A DNA stretch of 64,000 nt from Falsiroseomonas sp046052145 (GTDB lineage Bacteria; Pseudomonadota; Alphaproteobacteria; Acetobacterales; Acetobacteraceae). Made by a program: the position numbers and the translations under genes. Location: positions 62,001 through 126,000 of the forward strand of contig JBJOMW010000003.1 in NCBI GenBank assembly GCA_046052145.1, given 5' to 3'. Under the pieces are notes generated by a model that worked only from the letters and a program-made list of their open reading frames with translations, was not told where the DNA came from and did not search any database. How positions within the stretch are numbered: the first letter of the stretch is position 1; each line of letters starts with the position of its first letter. This document shows positions 23,400 to 32,529 of this stretch, in pieces.

Positions 23400-23881
23400 G
23401 CGCGCGGGTGGAGATAACGCTGACGGTGAATGGCGAGCGGGTGACGCGCAGCGTCGAGCCGCGCCGGCATCTCGTGGACTTCCTGCGCCTCGATCTCGGT
23501 CTCACCGGATCGCATGCGGGCTGCGAGCATGGCGTCTGTGGCGCCTGCACGCTGCGCGTGGATGGGGAGATCGTGCGCGGCTGCCTGGTTCTGGCCGCGA
23601 GCCTGGATGGCGCCGAGGTCACGACCATCGAAGGCCTGACCGAAAGCGGCGAGGCCGAAGACCTGCAGGCCGCCTTCGTGGCGCGCAACGCCGCGCAATG
23701 CGGTTTCTGCACGCCCGGGATGGTGATGGCCGCGGCCGATATCCTGCGTCAGCACCCGGACGCCTCGCGTGAGGAAATCCGCGAGCACCTGTCCGGCAAT
23801 TACTGCCGCTGCACCGGCTACCAGGCGATCGTGGATGCGGTGGAGAGCACGCTGGCCGCCCGCCGGGGGGATGCGCGATGA
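23396..23881 (+). CDS. Molybdenum hydroxylase 2Fe-2S subunit (CoxS type)
   Basis: A 161-aa small subunit with both 2Fe-2S clusters. The N-terminal plant-ferredoxin-like domain has GCEHGVCGACTL plus the later cysteine in VRGCLVL. The C-terminal helical domain has QCGFCTPGM and NYCRCTGY. It relays electrons from the molybdenum centre to FAD. Translationally coupled on both sides (ATGA overlaps). Confidence 0.95.
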   Translation: MSARVEITLTVNGERVTRSVEPRRHLVDFLRLDLGLTGSHAGCEHGVCGACTLRVDGEIVRGCLVLAASLDGAEVTTIEGLTESGEAEDLQAAFVARNAAQCGFCTPGMVMAAADILRQHPDASREEIREHLSGNYCRCTGYQAIVDAVESTLAARRGDAR

Positions 23882-26271
23882 ACGAGATCACACCCGCCTC
23901 CATCGGCCTGTCGCGCGAGGATTTGCCGAATTCCTATATTGGCCGTTCCGTGCCGCGGCCGAACCTGCCGAAGCTGGTGCAGGGCCGCGCCGCCTATACC
24001 GACGACGTCGCGCTGCCGCGCATGGCTTATGCTGCCTTCCTGCGCAGCCCCTATGCGCATGCGCGCATCCTGGCCGTGGACACCGCCGCCGCGCGGCAGG
24101 TGCCGGGCGTTCTGCGCGTCTTCACCGGCGCCGACCTGGCGAAGGTCTGCGATCCCTGGGTGGCAACGCTCGATCACCTCAAGGGCATGAAATCCGCGCC
24201 GCAATACCCGTTGCCGCTCGACCGCGCGACCTGGCAGGGCGAGCCGGTGGTGGCTGTCGTCGCCGATAGCCGCGCTGCGGCCGAAGACGGCGTCGCCGCG
24301 CTGGCCGTCGAATGGGAACCGCTGCCCGCGCAGCTCGACATGGAGACCGCGCTCGACCCGGGCGCGGTGGTGATCCACCCCGAGCTTGGCGACAATCTCG
24401 TGTTCACGCGCACCGCCGAGAAGGGCGATGTCGCCGCCGCGATGGCCGCCGCGCATAAGGTGGTGGAGGCGACCTTCGTCACCGGCCGCCATACCGGCGT
24501 CACGCTGGAGCCGCGCAGCATCATCGCTGATTGGAACCCGGCCGAAGGCACGCTCACGGTTCATCACTCCACCCAGGCGCCGCATATGATGCAGGGCGTC
24601 TTCGCGAAGCAGCTGCGCATCGAGGAAGGCGCGGTCCGCGTTATCTGCAAGGATGTCGGCGGCAGCTTCGGCATCAAGGTCCATGTCTATCCAGACGAGG
24701 TCGCCGTCGCTGCCATGACGAAGATCATGGGGCGGCCCGTGAAATTCGTCGCCGACCGCTTCGAGAGCTTTGTCTCCGACATCCATGCGCGCGACCACCG
24801 CATCACGGGGCGGATCGCGGTGGATGCGGAAGGCAAGATCCTGGCCTTCGACATCGACGACCGCACCGGCATCGGCCCCTATTCGGTCTATCCCCGCACC
24901 AGCGCGATCGAGGGCAACCAGGTCGTGAACCTGTGCGGCGGCCCGTATGACTTCGCCAATTACCGCTGCACAACGACGGTCGTGCTGCAGAACAAGACGC
25001 CCACCTGCCAGTATCGCGCCGTCGGCCACCCCATTGCGGCGACGGTCACCGAAGGGCTGGTGGACCTTGCGGCCGAGGCACTTGGCCTCGACCCGGTCGA
25101 GCTGCGCCGGCGTAACCTGATCCGCGATGACGCCTATCCCTACACCTCCCCGCCGGGCATGCGCTTCGAGGGGCTGTCGCATCACGCCGCGCTCGACAAG
25201 CTGCTGGCGATGGTGCCGGTGGAGCGCATCCGCGCCGACCAGGCAGAGCAGCGGAAGAAGGGCATCCATCGCGGCCTCGGCTTCGCCAGCTTCATCGAAC
25301 TGACGAACCCCTCGCCCTTCATGTACGGCATCGGCGGTGCGCGCATCTCGGCGCAGGATGGCGCGACGGTGCGGATGGATCCGGACGGCTCCGTCGTCGT
25401 CATGTCCGGCGTGACCGAACAGGGGCAGGGGACCGAGGGCATCCTGCGCCAGATCGTGGCGCATGGCGTTGGCGTGCCGCTGGAACGCGTGAAGGTTATC
25501 ACCGGCGACACCCAGACCACGCCCTATGGTGGCGGCACTTGGGCCTGCCGCGGCGCCGGCATCGGCGGCGAGGCGGCGTTGCAATCGGCGATCGCGCTGA
25601 AGCAGCAGATTTTGGTTGTGGCCGGCGCCATGCTGCAGGCCGCGCCGGAGACGCTCGACATCCGCATGGGCCAGGTGGTGGATTCCGAGACGGGGCGAGA
25701 GCGCATGCCGCTCGGCGAGCTCGGCCGCATTGTCTATTTCCGCGGCGACACGCTGCCGAAGGACCTGCCGCGGGAGCTGGTGCAGACGCGCCACTTCATC
25801 ACCAAGGAATACCCCTTCGCCTTCACCAACGGCATCCAGGCCTGTTGGGCGGAAGTCGATACCGACACCGGCATGGTGAAGGTGCTGGAGCATTGGTGCG
25901 TCGAGGATTGCGGGCGGGTGATCAACCCGCTGCTGGTGGATGAGCAGATCCGCGGCGGCATCGTCCAGGGCCTCGGCGGCGCGCTCTATGAGCATTGCGT
26001 CTATGACGAGCAGGGCAACCTGCTGACGACGACGATGGCCGACTACCTGGTGCCGATGTCGGCGGAGATGCCGGAGATGCATGTCGGCCACGTCGAGACG
26101 CCGACGCAAGAAAGCCTGCTCGGCGCCAAGGGCGCGGGCGAGGCTGGTACGGCGGGCGCGCCGGCCGCGCTGATGAACGCGATCAACGATGCGCTGCGCC
26201 CGCTGGGCGCGCGCGTGACCGAACAACCTTTCACCCCGGCGCGCATCCTGCGCGCGCTTGGGACAATCTGA
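23878..26271 (+). CDS. Molybdenum hydroxylase catalytic subunit (CoxL/XdhB-like, substrate unknown)
   Basis: A 797-aa large subunit that binds the molybdopterin-cytosine-dinucleotide cofactor and hydroxylates its substrate with water. The aldehyde oxidase/xanthine dehydrogenase a/b-hammerhead lies in the first 150 residues. Then come DVGGSFGIKVHVYPDEVAV, the cofactor-binding VTEQGQGTEGILRQIVAHG, and the C-terminal GAKGAGEAGTAGAPAAL holding the catalytic glutamate. The active-site loop reads CQYRAVGHPIA and lacks the AYRCSFR motif of aerobic CO dehydrogenase, so CO oxidation is not supported. Neighbouring TRAP transporter and cyclase suggest an imported organic acid. Only the maturation factors are missing from the locus. 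Confidence 0.9.
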   Translation: MNEITPASIGLSREDLPNSYIGRSVPRPNLPKLVQGRAAYTDDVALPRMAYAAFLRSPYAHARILAVDTAAARQVPGVLRVFTGADLAKVCDPWVATLDHLKGMKSAPQYPLPLDRATWQGEPVVAVVADSRAAAEDGVAALAVEWEPLPAQLDMETALDPGAVVIHPELGDNLVFTRTAEKGDVAAAMAAAHKVVEATFVTGRHTGVTLEPRSIIADWNPAEGTLTVHHSTQAPHMMQGVFAKQLRIEEGAVRVICKDVGGSFGIKVHVYPDEVAVAAMTKIMGRPVKFVADRFESFVSDIHARDHRITGRIAVDAEGKILAFDIDDRTGIGPYSVYPRTSAIEGNQVVNLCGGPYDFANYRCTTTVVLQNKTPTCQYRAVGHPIAATVTEGLVDLAAEALGLDPVELRRRNLIRDDAYPYTSPPGMRFEGLSHHAALDKLLAMVPVERIRADQAEQRKKGIHRGLGFASFIELTNPSPFMYGIGGARISAQDGATVRMDPDGSVVVMSGVTEQGQGTEGILRQIVAHGVGVPLERVKVITGDTQTTPYGGGTWACRGAGIGGEAALQSAIALKQQILVVAGAMLQAAPETLDIRMGQVVDSETGRERMPLGELGRIVYFRGDTLPKDLPRELVQTRHFITKEYPFAFTNGIQACWAEVDTDTGMVKVLEHWCVEDCGRVINPLLVDEQIRGGIVQGLGGALYEHCVYDEQGNLLTTTMADYLVPMSAEMPEMHVGHVETPTQESLLGAKGAGEAGTAGAPAALMNAINDALRPLGARVTEQPFTPARILRALGTI

Positions 26272-26294
26272 ACAAGCAGGGAGGAGACGACGCC

Positions 26295-27368
26295 ATGACC
26301 ATCCGCCGCCGCGGCCTTCTGGCCGGAACCGCCGCGCTGCCGCTCTTTGCCGCGCATACCGCCGTCGCGCAGACCGCGCTCAACATCCAGATCGCCGCCA
26401 GCCATCCGGTCCAGAATTTCTGGATCCACATCATGAAGAACGTGTTCCAGCCCGAGGTGGACAAGTTCCTCCGCGACAATGGCAACACGCACCGCATCAA
26501 CTGGCGCGAGGCCTATGGCGGCACGCTGTATCGCTTCCAGGACACGATGGAGGCCGTGCGCGACAACATCACCGACATTGGCTATGTCGGCACGTTGTGG
26601 GAGGGCAGTACCATGCCGCTCCAGAACGTCACCTATTTCACGCCGTTTGCCACCGGCGACCACGGCCTGATCGCCAACGCCTTTGAGAGCATGAACGAGA
26701 CGGTTCCGGCCATCCGCCAGAACTGGAACGGGCTGAACATGATTCCGCTCAGCTCCTACATCACCGACACCTACCACATCTGGTCGAACTTCCCGATCCG
26801 CACGCTGGACGACCTGCGGAACCGCAAGATCTCGGCGCCGGGCACCAGCGCGAACTGGCTGCAGGGCACGGGCGCGACGCCGGTGGATGGCGCGCTGACC
26901 ACCTACTACACCGACATCCAGACCGGCGTGTCCGAAGGCGCGCTGTCCTTCTATGTCGGCATTCTGCCGACGCGCGTCTATGAAGTCGCGCGCTTCATCA
27001 CCGAATGCGATGTGGGCGCCATGTATGTCGGCGGCATCGCCGTGAACCGCCAGCGCTACGAGCGCTACCCGCAGGTGGTGCAGCGCGCGCTTGTCGCGGC
27101 CGGCAAGGCCTCGACCGCCGCGCATATCCGCGACGTGTCGGATCGCATCGCAACTGCCAAGCGCGACATGGTGGCGCGCGGCGCCGTCGTGACGACGCTG
27201 CCGGCTGCTGAGCGCGAGCGCTGGATCCGCGGCCTGCCCAACCTGGCGCAGACCTGGGCCAGCAGCTCGGGCGCCGCGTCGCGCGACGTGCTGAACGCCT
27301 ATTTTGCGGCGATCCGTGCGGCCGGCCAGACGCCGGGCCGCAACTGGGACCGTGAACTGACCTCCTGA
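26295..27368 (+). CDS. TRAP transporter substrate-binding protein (DctP type)
   Basis: A 357-aa periplasmic receptor. The signal peptide (MTIRRRGLLAGTAALPLFAA, cleavage after AVAQ-region about residue 25) starts with twin arginines, though the motif is too weak to insist on Tat export. The mature domain has LNIQIAASHPVQNFW and later ISAPGTSANWLQGTGATPVDGA and SEGALSFYVG, as in DctP proteins. It delivers an organic acid to the DctQM pair downstream, probably the substrate of the molybdenum hydroxylase. Its ribosome-binding site AGGGAGGAG is unusually strong. Confidence 0.88.
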   Translation: MTIRRRGLLAGTAALPLFAAHTAVAQTALNIQIAASHPVQNFWIHIMKNVFQPEVDKFLRDNGNTHRINWREAYGGTLYRFQDTMEAVRDNITDIGYVGTLWEGSTMPLQNVTYFTPFATGDHGLIANAFESMNETVPAIRQNWNGLNMIPLSSYITDTYHIWSNFPIRTLDDLRNRKISAPGTSANWLQGTGATPVDGALTTYYTDIQTGVSEGALSFYVGILPTRVYEVARFITECDVGAMYVGGIAVNRQRYERYPQVVQRALVAAGKASTAAHIRDVSDRIATAKRDMVARGAVVTTLPAAERERWIRGLPNLAQTWASSSGAASRDVLNAYFAAIRAAGQTPGRNWDRELTS

Positions 27369-27389
27369 TCAGAGTGCCGGAGCGCCGCC

Positions 27390-27947
27390 ATGGCTGATGA
27401 CATCGACATGGCGGCGCTCGACGCCGCCGCGCAACCGCAACCCTTCGACCCGGTCCGCCTCCTACTGGACGTTCTAGCCTCACTCGGCACGATCTGGACC
27501 TTCGGTCTGATGTGCCTGATCTGTGCCGATGTGATCGGGCGCAGCTTCCTGAATGCGCCGATCACCGGTGTAGCGGAGATCGCCGCCCATTCCGTGGTGG
27601 GCATCGTATTCCTGCAGATCGGCGCGACCATCTACAACCGCCGCATGACGCGGGCGGACTTCCTGATCGACCGTATCGTGCGCACCGCGCCGGCGCTCGG
27701 CCGTACGATCGAGATGCTGTTCATGCTGCTTGGCGCCGCGGTGATGGCCTTCATCGCGCAGGCGGCCTGGGATCCGATGTGGAATTCCGTCGCGCGCCGG
27801 GAATTCTTCGGCGTGCAGGGCCTGTTCACCGTGCCGACCTGGCCCTTCCGCGCGCTGATCATCGGCGGCGGCGCGGCCGGTGCGTTGGCCTATCTGGTGC
27901 TGTTCGGCACCGAGGCGCGGCGCTTGCTGCGCGGCGGGCGGAGCTGA
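27390..27947 (+). CDS. TRAP transporter small permease (DctQ type)
   Basis: A 185-aa protein with four predicted membrane helices, the first at ASLGTIWTFGLMCLICADVI followed by GRSFLNAPITGVAEIA, a DctQ hallmark. It stabilises the large permease in the inner membrane. It lies 21 nt after dctP and 4 nt before dctM. The N-terminal extension of about 25 residues before the first helix is slightly long. Confidence 0.88.
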   Translation: MADDIDMAALDAAAQPQPFDPVRLLLDVLASLGTIWTFGLMCLICADVIGRSFLNAPITGVAEIAAHSVVGIVFLQIGATIYNRRMTRADFLIDRIVRTAPALGRTIEMLFMLLGAAVMAFIAQAAWDPMWNSVARREFFGVQGLFTVPTWPFRALIIGGGAAGALAYLVLFGTEARRLLRGGRS

Positions 27948-27951
27948 CGCC

Positions 27952-29265
27952 ATGGACGAGATCACCATCGGCTTCCTGCTGATCGGGGCGATGGTCGGGC
28001 TGATCGTGCTCGGCCTGCCCATCGGCATTTCGCTGATTTCGACCGCGGCCGTCGGCGTTTGGCTGATTCGCGACAACCCCGACCTCGCCTTCCGCTTCAC
28101 AGCGATGGCGACCTATTCGGGCATCCAGGACTATGTCTTCGCGACCATCCCGCTATTCGTGCTGATGGGGTTGCTGGTCAGCATATCTGACATCGGCAAG
28201 GACACTTTCGAGGTCGCGCAGTCGCTGCTGCGCCGCATCCGCGGCGGGCTTGGTCATGCGACCGTCGGCGCGAATGCGATCTTCGCCGCGGTCACCGGCG
28301 TGTCCATCGCCTCGGCGGCCGTCTTCACCAAGGTCGCGGTGCCGGAGATGGTGCGCCATGGCTATTCCATGCGCTTCGCCACCGGCACCGTCGCGGGATC
28401 TTCGATCCTCGGCATGCTCATCCCGCCCTCCCTGCTGATGATCGTCTATGGCGTGCTGGCCGAGGTCTCGATCGGCAACATGTTCATCGCCGGCGTCATT
28501 CCTGGGATCATCATCGCGCTCGGCTTCTCCGTGATGATCTGGGTTTACGCCGCCTTCTTCCCCGAGCGGATCATGGCCGGCACGACGCAGCCCGAGGTCA
28601 GCCAGCGCGCCATGCCGGCCGGCGAGATGGTGGTGAAGTCCGTCCCCATCCTGGCGCTGGTCGTGCTGATCCTGGGTGGTCTCTATTCGGGCTTCTTCAC
28701 GCCGACCGAGGCTGGTGCCGTCGGCGCGGGCGGCGCGCTGCTGCTGGCGTTGGCGCGGGGGCGCCTCGACTGGCCGAAATTCTGGCGCGTGCTGCGGGAG
28801 ACGGGCCTGGTCTCCGCCGCGATCCTGTTCCTGCTGATCGCGGCCGGGCTCTATTCCCGCATGCTGTCCATGGCCGGCGTGCCGCAGGCGATCGGCGACA
28901 TGGTGGAGCATCTCGGCCTCGGGCCCTACGGCTTCCTGCTGGTCTTCGTGATTATCATCCTGCTGATGGGCATGATCCTGGACAGCACCTCGATCCTGCT
29001 GATCATGGTGCCGATCGGCGCGCCGATCGCGCAGGCGGTGGGCTTCGACCTGATCCACTTCGGCATCGTCACCATCATCGCGGTCGAGATGGGGCTACTG
29101 ACACCGCCCTTCGGCATCTCGGTCTTCACCGTGAAGGCGACACTCAATGATCCGAAGGTCGGGATCGAGACGATCTTCGCCGGCTCGATGCCCTTCGTCG
29201 TGGTCATGGGCATCGCCTTGCTGCTGATCGCGGCCGTGCCCTGGCTGGCGACGGCCTTGGTCTGA
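27952..29265 (+). CDS. TRAP transporter large permease (DctM type)
   Basis: A 437-aa sodium-coupled permease with about a dozen hydrophobic helices. Landmarks are GFLLIGAMVGLIVLGLPIGI at the N terminus, FATIPLFVLMGLLVS, AIFAAVTGVSIASAAVF, PPSLLMIVYGVL, FTPTEAGAVGAGGAL and LLTPPFGISVFTVK. It carries the substrate across the inner membrane. ATG 27952 is used; the frame is open further upstream inside dctQ, but the protein begins where DctM proteins begin. Confidence 0.92.
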   Translation: MDEITIGFLLIGAMVGLIVLGLPIGISLISTAAVGVWLIRDNPDLAFRFTAMATYSGIQDYVFATIPLFVLMGLLVSISDIGKDTFEVAQSLLRRIRGGLGHATVGANAIFAAVTGVSIASAAVFTKVAVPEMVRHGYSMRFATGTVAGSSILGMLIPPSLLMIVYGVLAEVSIGNMFIAGVIPGIIIALGFSVMIWVYAAFFPERIMAGTTQPEVSQRAMPAGEMVVKSVPILALVVLILGGLYSGFFTPTEAGAVGAGGALLLALARGRLDWPKFWRVLRETGLVSAAILFLLIAAGLYSRMLSMAGVPQAIGDMVEHLGLGPYGFLLVFVIIILLMGMILDSTSILLIMVPIGAPIAQAVGFDLIHFGIVTIIAVEMGLLTPPFGISVFTVKATLNDPKVGIETIFAGSMPFVVVMGIALLLIAAVPWLATALV

Positions 29266-29278
29266 GGGGAAAGCAGCG

Positions 29279-30055
29279 ATGCCACGCCGGATCGTCGATC
29301 TCTCCGTCGCGCTCGAGGCCGGCATCGCCTCCGACCCGCCCGGCCACACGCCGGAGATCACCTATATCGATCATCGCCAGAGCGCTGCGGGCATGCTGCG
29401 CTTCTTCCCCGGCCTCACGGCCGGCGACCTGCCCGGCGGGGAGGGATGGGCGATTGAGCGGCTGAACCTGTCCACGCATACCGGCACGCATCTGGATGCG
29501 CCCTACCATTTCCATTCCACCATGGGCGGCGGCCAGCGCGCCTGGACGATCGACGAGGTGCCGCTCGAATGGTGTTTCGGCCGCGGCGTGAAGCTCGATT
29601 TCCGGCACCTGCCGGATGGGCATGTGGTGCGCGCGGAGGAGGTGGCGGCGGAACTGGCCCGCGTGGATGTCGCCTTGCAGCCCTTCGACATCGTGCTGGT
29701 CAACACCGCTGCCGGGGCACGTTATGGGCAGCCTGACTACGTCTCACGCGGCTGCGGCATGGGGCGGGAGGCAACGCTGTATCTGACGGAGCGCGGCGTG
29801 CGCGTTTGCGGCACCGATGCCTGGTCGTGGGACGCGCCCTTCGTGCACACGGCGCGACGCTATGCCGAGACGGCCGATGCCAGCCTGATCTGGGAAGGCC
29901 ATCGCGCCGGCATGGAGCGCGCCTATTGCCACATCGAAAAGCTGGCCAACCTGGACCAGCTGCCGCCAACCGGTTTCCAGGTCGCCTGCTTCCCCTTCAA
30001 GATCAAGGCCGCCTCTGCCGGCTTCACGCGCGCGGTCGCCATCTTCGAGGACTGA
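29279..30055 (+). CDS. Cyclase-family (kynurenine formamidase-like) metal hydrolase
   Basis: A 258-aa member of the cyclase/KynB fold. The metal-binding signature is LSTHTGTHLDAPYHF near residue 62, with a further histidine region WEGHRAG. Members hydrolyse N-formylkynurenine, isatin or other cyclic amides and lactams, or act in polyketide ring closure. At the end of a molybdenum-hydroxylase/TRAP operon, amide or ring hydrolysis of the hydroxylated substrate is the most economical proposal, but it is inference. It follows dctM by 13 nt. Confidence 0.82.
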   Translation: MPRRIVDLSVALEAGIASDPPGHTPEITYIDHRQSAAGMLRFFPGLTAGDLPGGEGWAIERLNLSTHTGTHLDAPYHFHSTMGGGQRAWTIDEVPLEWCFGRGVKLDFRHLPDGHVVRAEEVAAELARVDVALQPFDIVLVNTAAGARYGQPDYVSRGCGMGREATLYLTERGVRVCGTDAWSWDAPFVHTARRYAETADASLIWEGHRAGMERAYCHIEKLANLDQLPPTGFQVACFPFKIKAASAGFTRAVAIFED

Positions 30056-30458
30056 CCGCACCCGTTCGGCCTGGAGATGGTCGGCGTGCCGCCAAGTGCC
30101 CTCTGTAACATGCGTTGAGACGCCGGCTCTGGGCGTCGTCCGGCGCCGTCCGGGTATCGCCCTGGCTCCCGCCCGTACGGCATCATTTCGTGCCACACAG
30201 CCGCGTAACGGGCTGTTTGTGCGGCCCTGGGCCTCGGCTTGGGGGGGGGGTGGACAAGGGCAAGGAAGGAACCGGTAGGTCCGGCCTGGGCCCACTGTAA
30301 TCTAATGGTAGCGGCTTGCCCCTTTACAGAAACTCATTTTGTTTCGTACCTTCCATCCTGCAGCGCTTGTTCCGTACAGGACCTACGGTCGCGCCCGTTC
30401 GCTCCCGCCTTGGGATGCGTAACGTCACCCATGCCGTTGCGGGAGGCCAGTCTCTATC
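30056..30458. other. 403-nt leader/intergenic region before the T6SS
   Basis: No coding frame is supported. The region holds a homopolymer of ten G (30241-30250) and a small inverted repeat ACAGCC..GGCTGT near 30198-30215 that may end the preceding operon. Weak promoter-like boxes (TTTACA at 30323, TACCTT at 30347) precede tssB. A long upstream region before the first tss gene suggests that control elements of the T6SS plus-strand operon lie here. Confidence 0.4.
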
Positions 30459-30986
30459 ATGAGCGATAGCACTCAGAAGAAACTTTCGCGTGTCCGACCG
30501 CCGCGGGTGCAGATCACCTATGACGTCGAAACCGGCGGTGCGATCGAGAAGAAGGAACTGCCCTTCGTTGTCGGCGTGATGGCGGATCTCTCCGGCAAGC
30601 GTGACCCCGAGCGTCCGCTGCCGAAGGTCAAGGACCGGAAGTTCGTCGAGATCGACCGCGACAACTTCAACGACGTGATGGCGGGCATTGCGCCCCGGCT
30701 GTCCTATCGCGTTCCGAACGCTCTGCAGAACGATGGCACCATGCTGTCGGTGAACCTGAGCTTCGCCGAGATGGACGATTTCGGGCCCGTGCAGGTGCTC
30801 CAGCAGGTCCCCGGCCTGAAGGAACTGTACCAGGCGCGCAAGAAGCTGAGCGACCTGCTCACCAAGCTCGACGGGAACGACGAGCTGAGCGCGCTGCTCG
30901 GCGATGTCATCGCGAGCACTGAGAAGCAGGACGACCTCCGCAAGGCGTTGGCGGCGCCGGCGGCAGATCAGCCGGCCCAGGACTGA
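30459..30986 (+). CDS. tssB: T6SS sheath small subunit TssB (VipA)
   Basis: A 175-aa TssB/VipA. It interlocks with TssC to form the contractile sheath around the Hcp tube. Characteristic blocks are PPRVQITYDVETGG, ELPFVVGVMADLSG, KFVEIDRDNFNDVMAGI and LNLSF-like VNLSFAEMDDFGP. GGGAGG precedes ATG 30459. It is the first gene of the plus-strand T6SS operon and lies 33 nt from tssC. The N-terminal tail is slightly extended with a basic stretch. Confidence 0.95.
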   Translation: MSDSTQKKLSRVRPPRVQITYDVETGGAIEKKELPFVVGVMADLSGKRDPERPLPKVKDRKFVEIDRDNFNDVMAGIAPRLSYRVPNALQNDGTMLSVNLSFAEMDDFGPVQVLQQVPGLKELYQARKKLSDLLTKLDGNDELSALLGDVIASTEKQDDLRKALAAPAADQPAQD

Positions 30987-31019
30987 TCGGCCCAGTCGGA
31001 CAGAACGGAACAGATAGCC

Positions 31020-32489
31020 ATGAGCGAAACCGCACTCACGCCCGCCGACGCCTCCGTGTCCTTGCTGGACCGCATCGTCAGCGAGGGCAAGCTTGCCATC
31101 ACCGACAGCCAGAAGCCGCATGCGCGCGACCTGCTGGCGGAATTCGTCGACCAGATCCTGAGCGCCACCGGCAAGGTGCCTGGCGACGTCGTGGAGGCCA
31201 TCAAGGCCCGCATCGTCCAGATCGACCAGCTGATCTCGGACCAGCTGAACCATGTCGTGCACGCGCCGGAGTTCCAGACGCTCGAAGCGTCCTGGCGCGG
31301 TCTGCGCCACCTCGTCATGAAGGCTGAGACGGGCACCCGGCTGAAGATCCGGCTGATCAACATCAGCCGCGACGAAGTGCAGCGCGACCTCGAAAGCGCC
31401 GTCGAATTCGACCAGTCGGCGCTGTTCAAGAAGATCTACGAGGAAGAGTACGGCACCTTCGGTGGCGCCCCCTACAGCGTCCTCGTCGGTGACTTCTACT
31501 TCGGCCGCCATCCGCGCGACATCGCGCTGCTGGAGAAGATCTCGAACGTCGCCGCGGCGGCTCACACGCCCTTCATCAGTGGCGCGAGCCCCCTGATGTT
31601 CGACATGGAGAGCTTCACCACGATCGGCGAACCGCGCGATCTGGCGAAGGTCTTCGAGAGCACCGAGATGGCGAAGTGGCGCGACTTCCGTCGTTCGGAA
31701 GACAGCCGCTATTGCAGCCTGGTGCTGCCGCGCGTGCTGCTGCGCCTGCCCTACGGCGCCGCGACCAACCCCGTCGAGGGCGTGGCCTTCGAGGAGGATG
31801 TGAACGGCACCGACCATTCCCGCTACCTCTGGGGCAATGCGGTCTGGGCGCTGGCCGAGCGCATGACGGCCGCCTTCGCCACCTACAACTGGTGCACGGC
31901 GATCCGCGGCGTTGAGGGTGGTGGCAAGGTCGAAGGCCTGCCGACCCACACCTACCGCACGGCGGATGGTGAAGTGGTCATGAAGTGCCCGACCGAGGTG
32001 GCGATCACCGACCGCCGCGAGAAGGAGCTCTCGGACATGGGCTTCATCAGCCTGGTCCACTGCAAGAACACCAGCTACGCGGCGTTCTTCGGGGGCCAGA
32101 CCTGCAACCTGCCCATCGTCTACGACACGCCGGAAGCCAACGCGAATGCGCGCCTGTCTTCCGTGCTGCCCTACATGCTCGCGGCGTCGCGCTTCGCCCA
32201 CTATCTGAAGGTGATCATCCGCGACAAGATCGGCAGCTTCCAGGACAAGTCGAGCATCGAGTCCTACCTGAACCGTTGGCTCGGCGGCTACGTGCTGCTG
32301 ATGGACGATGCTGGGCAGGAAGCGAAGGCGCGTCTGCCACTGCGCGAAGGCCGCGTGGATGTCTACGAGGTTGCGGGGCGCCCCGGCTCCTATCGCGCCA
32401 CGGTCTATCTGCGCCCGCACTTCCAGCTCGAGGAACTGACGGCCTCGATCCGTCTCGTTGCAGACCTGCCGGCGCCTGGCGCCGGCTGA
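31020..32489 (+). CDS. tssC: T6SS sheath large subunit TssC (VipB)
   Basis: A 489-aa TssC/VipB of normal length. Recognisable segments are EFQTLEASWRGLRHLV, FGGAPYSVLVGDFYF, FRRSEDSRYCSLVLPRVLLR, GFISLVHCKNTSYAAFFGG and the C-terminal PGSYRATVYLRPHFQLEEL, which forms the outer sheath handshake domain. The N-terminal helix contacted by ClpV is included. Contraction of the TssBC sheath powers secretion. Confidence 0.97.
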   Translation: MSETALTPADASVSLLDRIVSEGKLAITDSQKPHARDLLAEFVDQILSATGKVPGDVVEAIKARIVQIDQLISDQLNHVVHAPEFQTLEASWRGLRHLVMKAETGTRLKIRLINISRDEVQRDLESAVEFDQSALFKKIYEEEYGTFGGAPYSVLVGDFYFGRHPRDIALLEKISNVAAAAHTPFISGASPLMFDMESFTTIGEPRDLAKVFESTEMAKWRDFRRSEDSRYCSLVLPRVLLRLPYGAATNPVEGVAFEEDVNGTDHSRYLWGNAVWALAERMTAAFATYNWCTAIRGVEGGGKVEGLPTHTYRTADGEVVMKCPTEVAITDRREKELSDMGFISLVHCKNTSYAAFFGGQTCNLPIVYDTPEANANARLSSVLPYMLAASRFAHYLKVIIRDKIGSFQDKSSIESYLNRWLGGYVLLMDDAGQEAKARLPLREGRVDVYEVAGRPGSYRATVYLRPHFQLEELTASIRLVADLPAPGAG

Positions 32490-32529
32490 TCCCCACCTGT
32501 CCAGACATCGATCGAAAGAAGCCTGACCC

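Noticed and set aside
23818..26226. An 802-codon open frame antisense to the Mo-hydroxylase large subunit
   Set aside because: Shadow frame; the plus-strand gene has all cofactor motifs.
23878..26271. Aerobic CO dehydrogenase large subunit
   Set aside because: The active-site loop lacks the AYRCSFR cysteine motif and reads CQYRAVGHPIA; the TRAP/cyclase context also points to an organic substrate.
30306..30320. A sigma-54-like box TGGTAGCGGCTTGCC before tssB
   Set aside because: GG and GC are only 9 nt apart instead of 10, so it would not fit RpoN.
30294..30330. A tRNA-like D-arm string (TCTAATGGTAGCGG)
   Set aside because: No matching acceptor, anticodon or T arm around it; coincidence.
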